Shown here: in pieces, positions 1 through 12,499 of the stretch
Layout of the letters: every line of letters starts with the position of its first letter
Position numbering within the stretch: the first letter of the stretch is position 1
Source of the DNA: Macrotrachela quadricornifera
Taxonomy: Eukaryota > Rotifera > Eurotatoria > Philodinida > Philodinidae
NCBI GenBank assembly: GCA_022393335.1
Contig: JAJEKB010020941.1
Span: forward strand, 174,938 to 238,937
Direction of reading: 5' to 3'
Length of the DNA stretch: 64,000 bases
The notes under the pieces: model-generated
Seen by the model: only the letters and a program-made list of their open reading frames with translations
What the model was told of the DNA's origin: nothing
The model's database searches: none
Made by a program: the position numbers and the translations under genes

Positions 1-680
1 TTATTTTAAAACGGATATTAAATATGCAGTCGTGTCTTTCTAAAACTTTAGGAAGCTGACCGAAATTCTCTAGTTTGGAGAAAGATATTTTTCATAGAAT
101 TGTGGTTTGGAGAGATCGCCACTTGGTCACACTATTGAACTTGATGAAGAAACTAAAATATCTGAAGCATATCAGCCTGTCCAAGCGTGACGGAATCACG
201 TTTTTTCACCTTGCTGCCTCAATATCTCAATGAAATGAAGTCGGATAAAGCTGTAAGTTTCATAGGTTACGTAAGTTGGACTGCTCTACACATACTGAAA
301 ATTTCATAAGATTTCAAGTTTTCTTCCTCGTTTTATGATTGAAACATAGGTGCGTGACGGAATCACGAAAAACGGAACTGAACTTTTAGTGTTGTTCAAA
401 GACTTGAAAAAGTTAGCTCAGCTATAAATGTAATGAGAAAACTTTCTCTAGGAAGGTTATAGCTCAAATGACGAGTCATATATGGTAAAAGAGAAAATTC
501 GAAAAATACGCAACGCTAAATTTGTAGCCACAAAAAAGCGTTGTGACGGAATCACCATTTTCGTGACGGAATCACGTTTGAGAAATGCTGATGTTTTTCA
601 GCTTTTATTTTCTTCAAAAATTTAAAGATAGTTCTATTGAATACACAACCTCATATAGTATGTGGTAAAGCAATTAAGAA
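1..680. other. no gene seen; AT-rich DNA with dyad motifs
   Basis: No reading frame with recognisable domains. The stretch carries four of the six copies of the dyad motif and otherwise looks like ordinary AT-rich intergenic DNA. It may be the outer part of the repeat unit that contains the foldback at 762-1736. Confidence 0.5.
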
Positions 681-2085
681 GAACATGTTAGGCCATTGTT
701 TGATAACGTAAAAGTTCTTTTTCGAAATCGTGAAATATATGTTAGACATTGCCACCTGAGAGGTATTGCACGTACGCCACGATCAGTTCCAGCGGAACCT
801 TGCACAACTGATCTCACTAAGTTGGCTGATCTTTTTACAGTAGGTAGACCTAGCAAAGTTAGGAAGAAACTAAAAATTTCAGCTCAAACAGCAGAGTCGT
901 TCTAGAGATATAGACGTTGCAAGAATAGCTACTTAGTCATATCTACAATATCTTCCACAGCAATATTTTTCAGTAAATTTTTATTTTCTATAGAACGACA
1001 GGAGTTATAACAGAGATCTTTTTACCTTAGATACTATCAACCATTAGCTATCTTTTAATGGTATTGAACGTGCTCTATTGTCTGATAACTTTTAGTTAAT
1101 ACGATATACCATTTTTAGAAAGCATGGTCACGTTAATAAGGCAAGTTGATTGATCCACGTGATTGATTATCTCGAGAGCAGTCTCATTTGAATGAGCACA
1201 TCACAATGCATCGAATACAAACGAGCTGATGTTTTGGATTTAGATTTTTCTCGGCATGAGCTTGCATCTGAATCGCATAAATCAGACCTCTAGACACAAA
1301 TCGTCAATTTTCATAGTTGCAGTCATATGGCTAATTTGATCTTTTTGGCGTTGTTCGAAAAGTATTTTGAACCAAATTCCAATCTCACGAATATTTGAAA
1401 ATGGCATGAGATACATTCTGATGTGCTCTTGTAGATACGATTGCTCTCAAGCTAACCCACCACGCTGATTCAATCAACTTTTCTTATTAACGTGACCATG
1501 CTTTCTGGAAATGGTATATCGCATCAACTAAAAATTATCAGACAATAAAGCACTTTCAATATCATTATACCTATACTTGCAACGTCTATATCTCTAGAAC
1601 GACTCCTCCGTTTGAGCTGAAATTTTTAGTTTCTTCCTAACTTGGCTAGGTCTATCTACAATAAAAAGATCAGCCAAATTCGTGAAATCAATTGTGCAAG
1701 GTTCTGCTGGAATCGATCGTGGCTTAAGTGCAATGTCGTCTAAATGGCTTCTTCAGGCTATGCGATAAAAATAACTGAAAACCATCATAAACCAACTCCA
1801 AAATTAACTGATTGGGCTCTAGAATCACTTTTACACATACTAGCATCTCCTTAGGATCATAACTTCAAAGTAACATAATACTTCCGAGTTTTGTGAAAAA
1901 AATCTAATCATTCGATGGTGATTCCGTCACGTCTCTCACGGCCATCTAAAATGTTTAGAAAAATATTCAATCCGTTTTTTGAATATAGCGCATAAAACTG
2001 TATTTAGACCACTACTTTTTGGAATAAAGAAAACAAGTACTCCTGACGAAAAATGAATTATAAGCAATTTTCGTGACGGAATCAG
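187..2085. repeat. dispersed 15-bp dyad motif, six copies
   Basis: The 13-mer GTGACGGAATCAC occurs exactly at 187-199, 354-366, 543-555 and 563-575 (+) and at 1918-1930 (-). A one-mismatch copy lies at 2073-2085. Three of the copies extend to CGTGACGGAATCACG, whose outer five bases are inverted repeats around a 5-bp core. I did not notice it elsewhere in the window. It may belong to a repeat family or be a protein-binding site; nothing in the sequence decides this. Confidence 0.7.
762..1736. repeat. imperfect foldback (inverted repeat) element
   Basis: Bases 762-935 match the reverse complement of 1566-1736, for example ATCTCTAGAACGACTC against GAGTCGTTCTAGAGAT. Bases about 1060-1185 match the reverse complement of about 1435-1560 (ACGTGACCATGCTTTCT is on the right arm). 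The left arm has roughly 130 extra bases (about 936-1060). The loop is about 1190-1435. A short open frame (about 696-905) lies on the left arm, but I do not recognise it. No target-site duplication was found, so the ends are approximate. Confidence 0.7.
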
Positions 2086-2960
2086 CTTCACCAATGTATG
2101 AAGTTTACAAACATAAATAAATTTCTGAAGAAGCAACGAAATATATTTCCCTTTTCATAATTATATAGAGTATTAAAAGAGTCGTTAGTTGATTTGAGAG
2201 GTTTCGAAAAAGGCATATTTGTTTATATGAAAAACCGGAAAATAAGAACTCATGATAAACAGTGACGTTTATCACTTCTGTGACATATCTCCATGTTAGT
2301 ATTTATTTTGCTAAGAAATATCGTAACTATGTAAATAAAAAATACATTTCTGTATGCTATCAACGTCGCTCTACACGATGGTTATGTTGGTTTCGGTTAA
2401 TTGAGTAGGTCAACTTCGCCCACCAAGGTTTACCGTTACGTGGACAGGCTGATATCCTAGTTCCGTATTCTTTAAGAAACGGTTGTAAAGTGATAAATAT
2501 TGCGCTTAAAAAGACATGAATATTTGTCTCTCCGTTTTGTTCAAACAAGTCAGAGTTCAGGATTAGAAAATATGATGTTCCAAACCACTGAATATGGTCA
2601 GATATCTGTATTGGAATGAATCGAACTCAATCAAAGACAAAGAACTCAAACTTGAGGTTTGCTTGTCATTTATATATGAATCTATGAAACGATCATCACT
2701 AGAATGGATGTTTGTTTCGTAGCTTTCATTGAATCAGGAAGATTGAGATACAAGATAATCGAAATGAAAATTATTCTGAATGATAATCACACTAAATTTT
2801 CTTTCAGAAGACGATCAGCGAATTCGTAGGATGACCATTACCTTGTGTTCATATATGAGCATAAAATTCGTACAATAAAAAAAAGAAACAATTTTAATTT
2901 AAATTGAATACTCTATGTGCATTTAATTCATAAAAATAAACCAAATAACAAGTAAATAAA
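1937..2960. other. intergenic, nothing recognised
   Basis: AT-rich sequence with one imperfect dyad motif at 2073-2085. Only short open frames are present, without recognisable domains, and no RNA gene was seen. Confidence 0.5.
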
Positions 2961-2978
2961 TTCAATTAATGTTAATGA

Positions 2979-3320
2979 ATGAATAGCACTACCAAGATCA
3001 AACTTTCCGCTCTCCGATTTCAGAAGGAACCTAGCGCAACCAGGGTATTTTTCAGTGCAATCCCACAAGTTCCCGCTCACTTTCTCCGGTGCCCATCGGA
3101 AAACTATATGGAAAAGAAAGAAGGATTCCTGGAAGGAAATCACCGGGTCGTATCCGAAGTAATCCTGAGAAATCTGTTCGCTGGAATGATCAAGAAAAAC
3201 TACCAGATACGACTCGAATATTGTGCGAAAAACTATTTTCAACCGTCAGGATGTACTCGAAAACTCGCAGTATCCTACGAAAATATGGCCGGAAACAAGC
3301 TACATAAAACTGTTATATAG
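2979..3320 (+). other. open stretch on both strands, product unknown
   Basis: A 113-codon frame (+) overlaps a 104-codon frame on the other strand (2928-3242) and a 72-codon frame in a third phase. Base composition is less AT-rich than the surroundings. No domain, signal peptide or intron boundary is recognisable. It may be a fragment of an old coding sequence or repeat; chance openness is equally possible. A second stretch of similar character, open on both strands, lies at 4919-5332. Confidence 0.15.
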
Positions 3321-3324
3321 CGAT

Positions 3325-4329
3325 TTCCCGAAGGAATTCAACGGACATCAACAAAGACATAAGCAGAATCGTGCATTCTGAAATGCAAACAGTATTCCTG
3401 CGTCTTCCTATAACTTCCATCCAATTTCATCAAAAAATGATAACAAAATGGATAGTAGATCTCTTAAATTCCACTAAGTCTTCACAGCTTACGACGGTTA
3501 CTAGTCATTTTCAATAAATGTCCGACAAAACGAAGAATTTCGGTCGGATCCAGATACACAGTCACTAGTTAAACGACTTTTTTTCTGATTCTACATCGAG
3601 TTGAAATGTTATATCCGTAAACACTTTAAACCAACCAATTCTTATAACTTTCTTATCTCAAGTGACTCCGTAACACTTTAAAATATATTCTCTGTCTTCG
3701 ACACTCAACCTATTACAAGACGATTATTACACATTAGACATTCATTGATCACTTCAAATCACTGACGAATTTTCATAAACTCATACTTCATACCCTATTT
3801 CAACCACATGGATCTCCCGACGTGCCCATTGAAGAACCTAATAAATAGGTTTTAGACACGATCAATCGTTATGCGCTAAGATCTAAATATCTGAAAAACT
3901 TTTCATCCTATCCAAGGAAAACGATCCGCAGTCATTTCAAACATGATCTTTGAAGCAAACTTTCCATTAATTCTTCATCCATTTTCAAAACCATCGTGCA
4001 TGTGAATGCACACGGCTATCATCTGAAAACTACACATTTTCCATTCCTACAACATGTTTTTAAAAACTAATTATAAATTGGACACTATTCAAACTATTCA
4101 AAAAAAAAATAACGTCAGAAAAAAGCATTCTAGACTTGATATTCGTCAATTAAAATGCATTGTACGCCACATGCCAAATCATATTCTCATAGAGTTGAAA
4201 TCAACAACTATTTCCATGAAAGTGGAACAAAAGTTTTTCATTATGCATAGTTTTCAATCCACTAATATCGACTTGACATTTTCAAATGAAATCCTACTTT
4301 GAAAAAGTTAAAAAAATCGAACTTTTCTT
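3325..4329. other. intergenic, nothing recognised
   Basis: AT-rich DNA with an 82-codon open frame at 4054-4302 that has no recognisable features. No repeats or RNA genes were noticed. Confidence 0.45.
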
Positions 4330-4710
4330 TTTACCGATGAATTTTCATCATTAAAAATTAATTTTACCCGTCACACTTAATTGTATTGTCAAGGAGTTAA
4401 AAGACAAAGTTTTTTTTTTTCTTTTGAATTGCTTATCATTAAAAATTGATTTTACATCTCACAAATGGAATTTATTGTCAAGTAGTTAAAAGATAATTTT
4501 TTTTCTTTTCTTTGGGATTACTCATCATTAAAAATTGATTTGACGTCTTACATGAGATTCTATTATCAAGTAGTTAAAAGATAAATTTCTTTTTCTTTTA
4601 GGCTGCTCATTATCAAAAATTGGTTTTACTTCTCACATTCAATTCTATTGTCAAGGAGTTAAAAGGTAAAATGTTTTTTTTTGGATTCGCATTGATTAAA
4701 AACTTAGTTT
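4330..4710. repeat. 83-89 bp minisatellite, about 4.5 copies
   Basis: Each unit holds TCATTAAAAATTGAT, then a TTTTAC..CTCACA segment, then ATTGTCAAG[G/T]AGTTAAAAG, and ends in an oligo-T tract. Anchor positions at about 4350, 4438, 4527, 4612 and 4695 give a period of 83-89 bp. Copies differ by substitutions and oligo-T length. Confidence 0.85.
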
Positions 4711-5334
4711 AATTCATCCGAGAGAAGAAAGACTTTTTGAAAAGTGTCAATAAAAACTGATTTGAAATTGAATTGAAGGAATGAAAAATATTTTTCGCAA
4801 GTCGGTCGAATAAGTTGATGTGTTCCTGAGATAGATAAGAAATTCATTGAAAATGATACCTTTGACGACTTTGGTGAACTGCGGAAGTGGTTCATTTCAT
4901 TTGGTTACAATCTCAGTGTTAAAGTTTTTCTTGTTTGTGGTTTTTTTTCGTAGTCATTGCCGGAAAAGAGTGTGACAAATATGGAAGCATTGTGTAGAAA
5001 GGAATCAGTTGAAATTTCATGGAAGTTTTCGGTAAAAACCGAGCTGGAATAAAGTGGGAAAAGATCTGTTGAAAGCCTTTTGGTATCCAGTCGTTTTCGT
5101 TGGAGTTCTTTGAATGTAGATTTGAAAGGAATGTATTCGAGTTTTTACCGAATATTTTCCTTTCGTTTCCGATGGGATATTGTGCGAAGGATTTCGAAAA
5201 AATTCGAAGAAATCCAGCGCAGAATACTAGTTCCATGAAAATACAAGAATGTCCTGGAACCGGCTGGTTCCACACCGTATTCTTCGGCCTAGATATTAGC
5301 CGACTTATAACACTCGACGAACAGTGACTCAATA

Positions 5335-8300
5335 GTGATCATTGTTCATATGATTTTTTTTCAAATCGAAATTAATTTTCAAAAATCAAATTGAATCTTT
5401 GTAAATTAAAAAATGAAGCATTTTCGAGCTGCTGAAAATTTGTCAAATGAACCATAAAATCTCAAAAATGCTTTAGCGTATTTGAGATAGACTTTTAAAA
5501 AAGTAGAATTTAAAAGAAATTACAATATGTGTGCATGTGTGGGTGGCTGGCAGAGCTAAAGGTCAAAAAAACATGAGATTATAAAATTTGATTGCTTCCA
5601 TATCAATGAGCAATTAATTAAGGATTTTCGAAGTCGACCTTTGTACCAATCAGATTCTTTCACATTAGAATACCAAGCAATCAAGGGTTTTTGATATTGG
5701 GCTTTCGATGAATGCGATGAACGAGTCCCAAAATTGACCAATCTGGATGAAACACTAAAAATTTCAACGAATTAGAGGAAATAAAGATTGAGCAAAGGTA
5801 ACCTAGGTTGGAGAATCAGAACCTACAGAAGGATGTGAAAATTATCGATCAGAAAAATTTTATTAACTAGAAAAGACAATATTCTGCTATTTAGAAGCTG
5901 CTGCAATATTATTGATCAAATAAAATAAACGATATACTTATATTGAACAAGATGCAAAACAACTAAAAGTATTTCATATATGCTTTGGTTAAAACAAGCT
6001 TTACTGAATCTAATTACATTTTGAATATGAGAGGAAATGATAGCTAGATAGGATTTGTTGAATTGACTTATGACAGTGATATAGTACAGTTTAAGTGACA
6101 GAATAATCTGATATAAGGAGAATGTTTAATTTTTTGTGTTTTGTAATTTGGCAATCAGCAAGGCGGCGTTTGTCGTATTTAACGTTACAAGCGATTTTCG
6201 TAGTATGTTGACTTTCTCGAACACTTGTAAAAATCTGACATTTATCTCACTATATTATTTCACATTCAGCATTCCTTATTCAATCATTATGAAGATAAAT
6301 GTTGCTCATGGCTATTCTAGCTTTATCAAGAGTTATTCCAGTAATGGAACTAAGAATGTGGAGGAGAGGGACAATATTCCCATCGATTCCCCTTCCCCGA
6401 ATCCATCAGTGAGTTATTTGCTGAGGTGAATCGTTTGAGCCATTTTTTTTCAAATCTAAATTCAATTCGCGGCATACATCTATTCGCTAGAAGAAAAACT
6501 GGTACACAACAGGAAGTGATTTTGTCTACAGAATGAATCTCATATATGAAAATGTAACGTATAAAAATCGGGCTATATCCTTGTTATTCTAACTACATAA
6601 TAGAATCATTTTTATTAAATATTTCTTGATTTTCTACTTGTTTACATATTTGTGACTACTAATAGATCAATTCTAGTTGTATGGTATCGTTAGAATAAAA
6701 CTGTTTTGCTGAAGACTCTTATGACTGTTGCGTGTACATATATTAACGTCTGATTATACTATGATATTTATTGTGACTGAAGAGTTTACTAAGTAAAGTA
6801 GACTCCTCTTACAACTTTCGGTTGTAAGGTGATATTTACTTTAAATTATTGGACTAAAAAGTATAATTGTTTCTTACCCTCAAAATTCCAAAGAAGTTCT
6901 CGTCGCTCTCCATGGATAGGATTTATATTTCAATTCTGTTACCATCGGTATTTATAATAACAATTCTGCGTTATACAATCAAGGATTAAGTAAGTCAAAC
7001 TGACGAACGTTATTTGTAGTTTAAATATGAATAGGAAATAAATGACGAGAACGATGATTTTCTTCTCCTAGTCTTTCGTAAATAATAAATTGTGTGCATG
7101 AAATAAAACTTATATTTTATTTTGCTATCGAGTCTGATTTTAATTAAAAATTTTTTATGAAACTATGTTTACAATTCATATCGTTGTTGTCGAGATTACC
7201 CTAAAAATAGTATTCGTATAGATAATAGTTTCAACTCGTTTTGATGTTCTAATTGATTTGAGTAAAAAACAAATATTTTCGTAAAACAATGTTTCTTAAC
7301 AAATCATTGATATTTTCGATTAGCATAATAAATAGACAAAACTGAGGCAGTTTTAAAAAGATGAGAAATTATCGTTACTGGCTAATTATGTTTCCTGATA
7401 AGTAATGAACCGCAAAACAGTTACAGAATATCGAGCAAAAGAAACGGATATAACTTGATCATTAAATAGATGTCTTTAAAATATAACTATATCTCATATA
7501 CTTTAATCATAAATTTTTTAGATCAAGGAACCTGAATCGACTGATCGTTTTTCGATATTTGTGAACTTCAGACATTAAAGAAAAGCTATATTGTTTGCAA
7601 ATAAAGATTATTTCTTTTAGCAAATAATTGAACTTCTTACACTTCGACAGATCATTAATAAAGTTAGATTTTATTCAAACTTCATATAGCATCAATATAT
7701 TTAAACAAAACTTTTTTCTTAGCACATGTACATATTCCATGTTATTCGGTAAATGATAATTTATCCATGACAGATAAAAATCATTATTTATTCTTTGTTT
7801 TTTCGATATAAAGAGTTTTCATTATCGATACTTCATACGATAAATATAACGATACTTATCCAATTCAAACTTTCACTCAATAAAAGTTCATTTCTGATAA
7901 TCTTTAGAATTTTTTTGATTCATATAATATCACAAAAATTTTGAATTTGAGTATGTGTGACACATATTTGTTAGAAATAGAATGGTAAAACACTGAGCAT
8001 TAATGTACATTAGATTTTATCTTGTAGTGGGAGTTTGAGAGTTATACTGTCATTTTTCTGATTCCTAACCCGAAGAATAAGAAGTTTTTCAATGATGTCT
8101 ACAATAAGAACATCCTTTTTATTTTTTTAACAAACATTTACACGATTTATGAGTGTTCGTAGCTGTTATGCTTATTTATTCAAATGAAATCAAATTAATC
8201 GAACAAAAATCGTACTCAAAGTTTTGTATCGATACACTTCATTTATAGTTTTGATTCAACTCTTCGAAAAGATTGATTTGAGGGAAACTGAACAAAATCT

Positions 8301-8480
8301 TCGACAATTATTTCTTACATCAATAAACAACTAAAGAAACTTTTTTCCATTATATTTAGTTTGTTATGATATATATCAATATATTTTTAGATAAATTATC
8401 TTCTTCTGTTTGCTTTTTAATTGATAATATTCATGTCAAAACTAAGTATGTAATCAAAAATGATGGTGCATTATTCTAAA
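5335..8480. other. 3-kb AT-rich spacer, no supported gene
   Basis: No domain-bearing frame. A 97-codon frame (6136-6429) is open but unrecognised. The GT-rich run near 5527-5550 and small hairpins near 6780-6840 are unremarkable. Upstream exon(s) of the gene whose exon begins at 8507 could lie in the right part, but I cannot point to them. Confidence 0.45.
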
Positions 8481-8506
8481 ATATAAAAACTTTGATTTGT
8501 CTTTTA

Positions 8507-10680
8507 GTGATATATACAGTACTTGTTCTAGTACTTTGCAGCTGTTTTATAATCAACAGTTGCACTGCTAATGCATTAAATAAAATGATGGGTGATATAT
8601 ACAATCACATGGATTACAATACAACTGGTTATTCACTTGCTCAATTAAATATAACGAAAAAACTTCTTTGTGCTGCTCAATGTGCCAATCATTTTCCTAC
8701 TTGTAATATCGCTGTGTTTAATGGATCAGCTATTTCTCCATGTTCGCTCTTCAGTGAACTATTGATGATTGAGAAACTCGTTGTTTCCTTTAATACAGTT
8801 GTCTACGACTTTCAGCAAAGCAAGTTTCAAGGTATGAAACATACTAAGAATTGATATCGAAGTCTTTAGTTCTTATACATGCGTATCAATCACCTCGATA
8901 AAGCTAATTTTTCATAATTTTATTGACTTTGTATAACGTACCCTAGTGAATGTACTGAGCTAAGGGTATCCATGTACTGAGAAAGCCTCACCAGGGTACC
9001 CGATTTGGGTACTTTGAAAAGTCTCAGTAATTATACTGATGTAGGTACTGCATTGGATACCCATATTAATATGTCTACTGAACAAGTATTTGTATGGGTA
9101 CTCACACGTGTAAATTCACTGAGAAAATTTCTACAGAGTATCTTAAATTTGTTTCGTTTTGTGTAGCAAATTGTTTATTCACTCTTTTCTTTTGTGCACA
9201 CGACTTAATATAAGCAACTAGACAAAACGTAAGAAATTAGTTTTCTTTATACTATTTTTTTCTTCGATTATTTCTTGAATATTTACTAGTCGAGAACATG
9301 CCAATTTCGATAGAAAATAGAGACAGGACTACCTTGAAGTAGTCTGATGGATATCCGACCAAATCAGATCCGGAGGTCATATCTCAGAATTGAACTGCTT
9401 GAATTTCCAGAATTGGAAAAATTAATTTAAATTAAATTGAAAAAATGTCATAAAATGCCTTAAAAGAAAAAAAATGGAAAAAGAGTCAGGGCGAGGTTCG
9501 ATCATCGACATACTGCAATTTTTGCGTCATGGTACCCGCCTCAGTACCTTATAGGTATCTAAAAGTACTTTAAGGTATTCAGTACCCTAAGGTTCCTGTG
9601 ACATATTGGTAGCAGGGTACTTTTTCGGGTACCTCACCCTCAGTACATTCACTAGGGTAGCATTATATTTCTACACTACTATGAAATTTATTGTTATCAC
9701 AAATTCTAATAGCATTCAAATCAATATCTGATTAAAATAGCTTTTACCGTAGAATTTAGTTTGTTCATACAGCAGACACTTCTGTTAGACTTTGATAAGA
9801 AAACGATAACTTCTAAGATGTCTTGATATCTCGAATGATCATATCTATCTTTTATTTGATGTTCGATATTTCCAAAATCGTTTATATACTTGGTTATAAT
9901 GATAGTTCAACTAAATTTTTGGAAAGCTAACATCTTATAGAGAAAGAGACTGTTTTTATAAGTATTGCCAAATATGAAAGCAAACCTTTAAGATCTACTA
10001 TCCTCTCATTGTAAGCGAATATCTTCCAATGGTATTAATAAAGAGAACTATGGTGGGTTCTATAAAATGTAGTTGTTCAGTAACTTTGTCTGACTAGTAA
10101 ATTTTTGTTACTTATTCTAGCAACAACAACTACCACAATGCGTACGCCACAATTTATGAGAATCACTTATTCAAATGACAATATCTTTGGTATTTTTAAC
10201 ACATCGGTTGGTTTGTCGAGCGGTGCTAATGTAGGCAATTGGATTTCATCTGAAAATCCTCCAAATGCTTTTGACAATAATACAAATACAAAATATTTAA
10301 ATTTTGCTGCTGGTGATACTTCAATTATGGGTGGTCTTAACAGTGGTTTCTATGTTACTCCTCGTATTGGACGATCAGTTGCAATAGGAATTCAGTTTGC
10401 TACAGGCAATGACAATCCTGAAAGGGATCCCATAACAATAACACTTGAAGGTAGTAATAATGCAAGTGCACAACTAACTCTAGGAGCAAGTTGGACACTC
10501 ATATATTCAGGTGTCACTGGTATTAATGCGTCTGTCGATCCGGGCAGACTAACTTATGTAACAATGCAAAATTTCACTAATACAATTGCTTATACTAGTT
10601 ATCGATTATTGGTTACATCAAAACGAGCAAGTTCCTATGGTGTTCAATATAGTGAAGCCAATATCTATGGTTTCGTTTAA
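8507..10680 (+). CDS. secreted PAN/apple-like plus galactose-binding-like protein (5' end unresolved)
   Basis: Two coding exons are visible. The first (8507-8831) begins after a polypyrimidine-AG at 8506. It encodes a hydrophobic signal-peptide-like stretch (VLVLVLCSCF), then a Cys-containing module (LLCAAQCANHFPTCN...SPCSLFS) resembling a PAN/apple domain. The donor is G|GTATG at 8832. The acceptor TTATTCTAG ends at 10120. Phase is preserved across the junction and yields a Thr-rich linker followed by about 180 residues of a beta-rich discoidin (F5/8)-like module (NPPNAFDNNTNTKY; GASWTLIYSG; TSYRLLVTSKRA), ending at TAA 10678-10680. No ATG precedes the hydrophobic stretch in frame; the start codon may be split by the upstream intron or lie in an earlier exon. 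Likely role is secreted or extracellular carbohydrate/ligand binding. This domain pairing is familiar from rotifer-type genomes, but the assignment is by pattern only. Confidence 0.7.
8941..9657. mobile_element. 717-bp TA-flanked MITE inside an intron
   Basis: Perfect 19-bp terminal inverted repeats: CCCTAGTGAATGTACTGAG at the left end and its reverse complement at the right. They are flanked by TA dinucleotides (8939-8940, 9658-9659), the signature of Tc1/mariner-type insertion. Degenerate GGTAC-containing motifs crowd both subterminal regions (8985-9105 and 9530-9640). There is no coding capacity. It lies wholly within the intron 8832-10120. Confidence 0.9.
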
Positions 10681-11044
10681 TGATTCATGGAAAATTTTAC
10701 TTATTTATCCATTTATTTATCATAAATGCTTGCATTCTTTTATGATATTTAAAATAGCAAGATCACAAAATAAATATTATTTTAATTACAAAATTATTAT
10801 TTGTATTAATGGCTCTGTCTTATTAAGAAAGATATTTGATCTGACTATTTTGAAAAGGCACTTCAAAGATGTTTTCAATAATATTCTGTTTATCTTGTCG
10901 AATGAACGACAGGAGATACGAAAAAAATAAGAATACTAGGTCTGACCAAAAGTTCTGGCAACACCATTGGTAATTTCATAAGCCAATTCATATTGAGGAA
11001 GTTGTTGCATGAATAAATACTACAATGTCTGGTCGAAAAAATTT
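10681..11044. other. 3' flank of the secreted gene; possible mariner-end scraps
   Basis: Downstream AT-rich DNA. The GTCTG(A/G)(C/T)C-AAAA motif at about 10943 and 11026 resembles ends of mariner-like elements, but the two copies are in direct orientation and no element boundary can be drawn. Confidence 0.3.
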
Positions 11045-11906
11045 TTAACCCTTGAACTACCTGTCGGAGTCATTTGTGACCCCAACCTGAAACTTTCAAA
11101 ATACGTTGAAAATATTTTTTTCTCATATTTTAGAGGCAACTAATATCATTTAAGAGTAGATTTATATAGTTTCATATAAAGGGGAACATATTTACATTTC
11201 ATACTAATTCAATTCCTCGATACAAGACCGTGTTTTCAAATATATTCTAATAATTCATTCGCTTATCCGAGTGGACATTTATATTTTTTTCGTTTTTTTT
11301 AAAACACATTTTTTAAATGGTTTTGAACTATCTAATCATCACAGAAAATATTTATATCGTTTTGTTGTAGATCAAAGCCTTTTCTCGAATAATCCTTATT
11401 TAACTGTGTGCACTATCGCATTTACGATTATGAGCAGTTCGATTGAAGAAGAAAATGATTCTGACTATCTTGACGATCATCATAGTGGTTCGGAAACACA
11501 AAACAGTGAAAGTGAAACATCTGATGATGATGACGAAATCGATTTAGAAAATCATAAATTGAATGATATTTGCATGTGACAAAGTTTGAATATTTTGTAA
11601 TCAAAATGATCAGCATAGATAGCTCCACAAAGTCTGATAGACAAAGACATTTTCTGAGAACTTTTTATTTTTATGATTGACTACCTATAGAAGTACACTA
11701 ATTACACCCGTAAAATATTAAAAACTTTCCGTGATTCTATAGCTTATCATCACCCTATGAATTATCATTTATACTCTTGAATCCCGTTTTTAACGGGTTT
11801 TCACTTGATATAAAAACCACTTGTATACTCCTTTACATTTGAACTGTAATTCCTGGAGAAAAATTTTTCGGAAACCTATAGAATCACATCGCCTCGAAAG
11901 GATTAA
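11045..11906 (+). mobile_element. piggyBac-like relic or MITE
   Basis: The left end is TTAA|CCCTTGAACTACCTGTC (TTAA at 11045-11048). The right end, read inward on the minus strand, is TTAA|TCCTTTCGAGGCGATG (TTAA at 11903-11906). TTAA target sites and CCCTT-type ends are the piggyBac hallmark. The interior keeps a short acidic frame (11430-11579) of the kind found at piggyBac transposase N-termini. The catalytic domain is absent. Confidence 0.6.
11430..11579 (+). pseudogene. N-terminal stub of a piggyBac-like transposase
   Basis: A 49-codon frame from ATG 11430. It is very acidic and Ser-rich (EEENDSDYLDDHHSGSE, ETSDDDDEIDLE), as expected for the disordered N-terminus of piggyBac transposases, and stops at TGA 11577-11579. 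No DDD catalytic core follows before the element's right end, so this is at most a truncated remnant. The family call rests mainly on the TTAA-flanked ends. Confidence 0.4.
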
Positions 11907-11909
11907 TCC

Positions 11910-12495
11910 TTGCATTGTCTTATCAACATTCTGACTGAAGCTTTGCAGGATTGATTAGTTTCGTATATGGACTGCGCTTGTTATTTTCTTCATCATTTTA
12001 TATGACCATCATTCATGGCAAGGTCCTGAAAGAAACCTCTATCATAATCTTGAGAGGATTTTTGGTAGGATCTTGTTTGACCTTAACAAATTCGAAAAAA
12101 GGGTACTAAACAAAATTTGACAAGATCCTTGAGGGTTTTCTCATGAAATGAATAGGATTGAGACTTGAATTATGCATAACGGTGCGTCAATATATATACA
12201 ATTATATACTAGCTATTAAATTATGTTCGAGAAAAATAAACGATATGCCTATCTCTAAGACGCTCCTTTCATTAAGATGTCGTTGTAAAAAAAATTCCCC
12301 ATTAGAAAAAATATCTATATATACAGAGTTCAATTATTTTTTGATATAGTGGTTACAAATTTCTTTTCTTTCTATATTAAGTTTAGTTTTAGTACGTAAA
12401 AACACGTCTTTTACGTAGAATAATTGAGTCATTCGAATCAAATGAATAGGATATGTTTGTTGTCATTAGTATTCTTATCAACGAATTGCTGACGT
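11910..12495. other. intergenic, nothing recognised
   Basis: AT-rich sequence without recognisable coding frames. It forms the 3' flank of the minus-strand TMEM272-like gene. Confidence 0.4.
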
Positions 12496-12499
12496 ATTG

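Noticed and set aside
3000..5330. 2979-3320 and 4919-5332 as two copies of one gene
   Set aside because: Only a short ATATTGTGCGAA match is shared; not enough for homology.
10940..11045. Mariner insertion suggested by GTCTGACCAAAAG and GTCTGGTCGAAAA
   Set aside because: The two motifs are in direct, not inverted, orientation and only ~85 bp apart; no transposase remnant.
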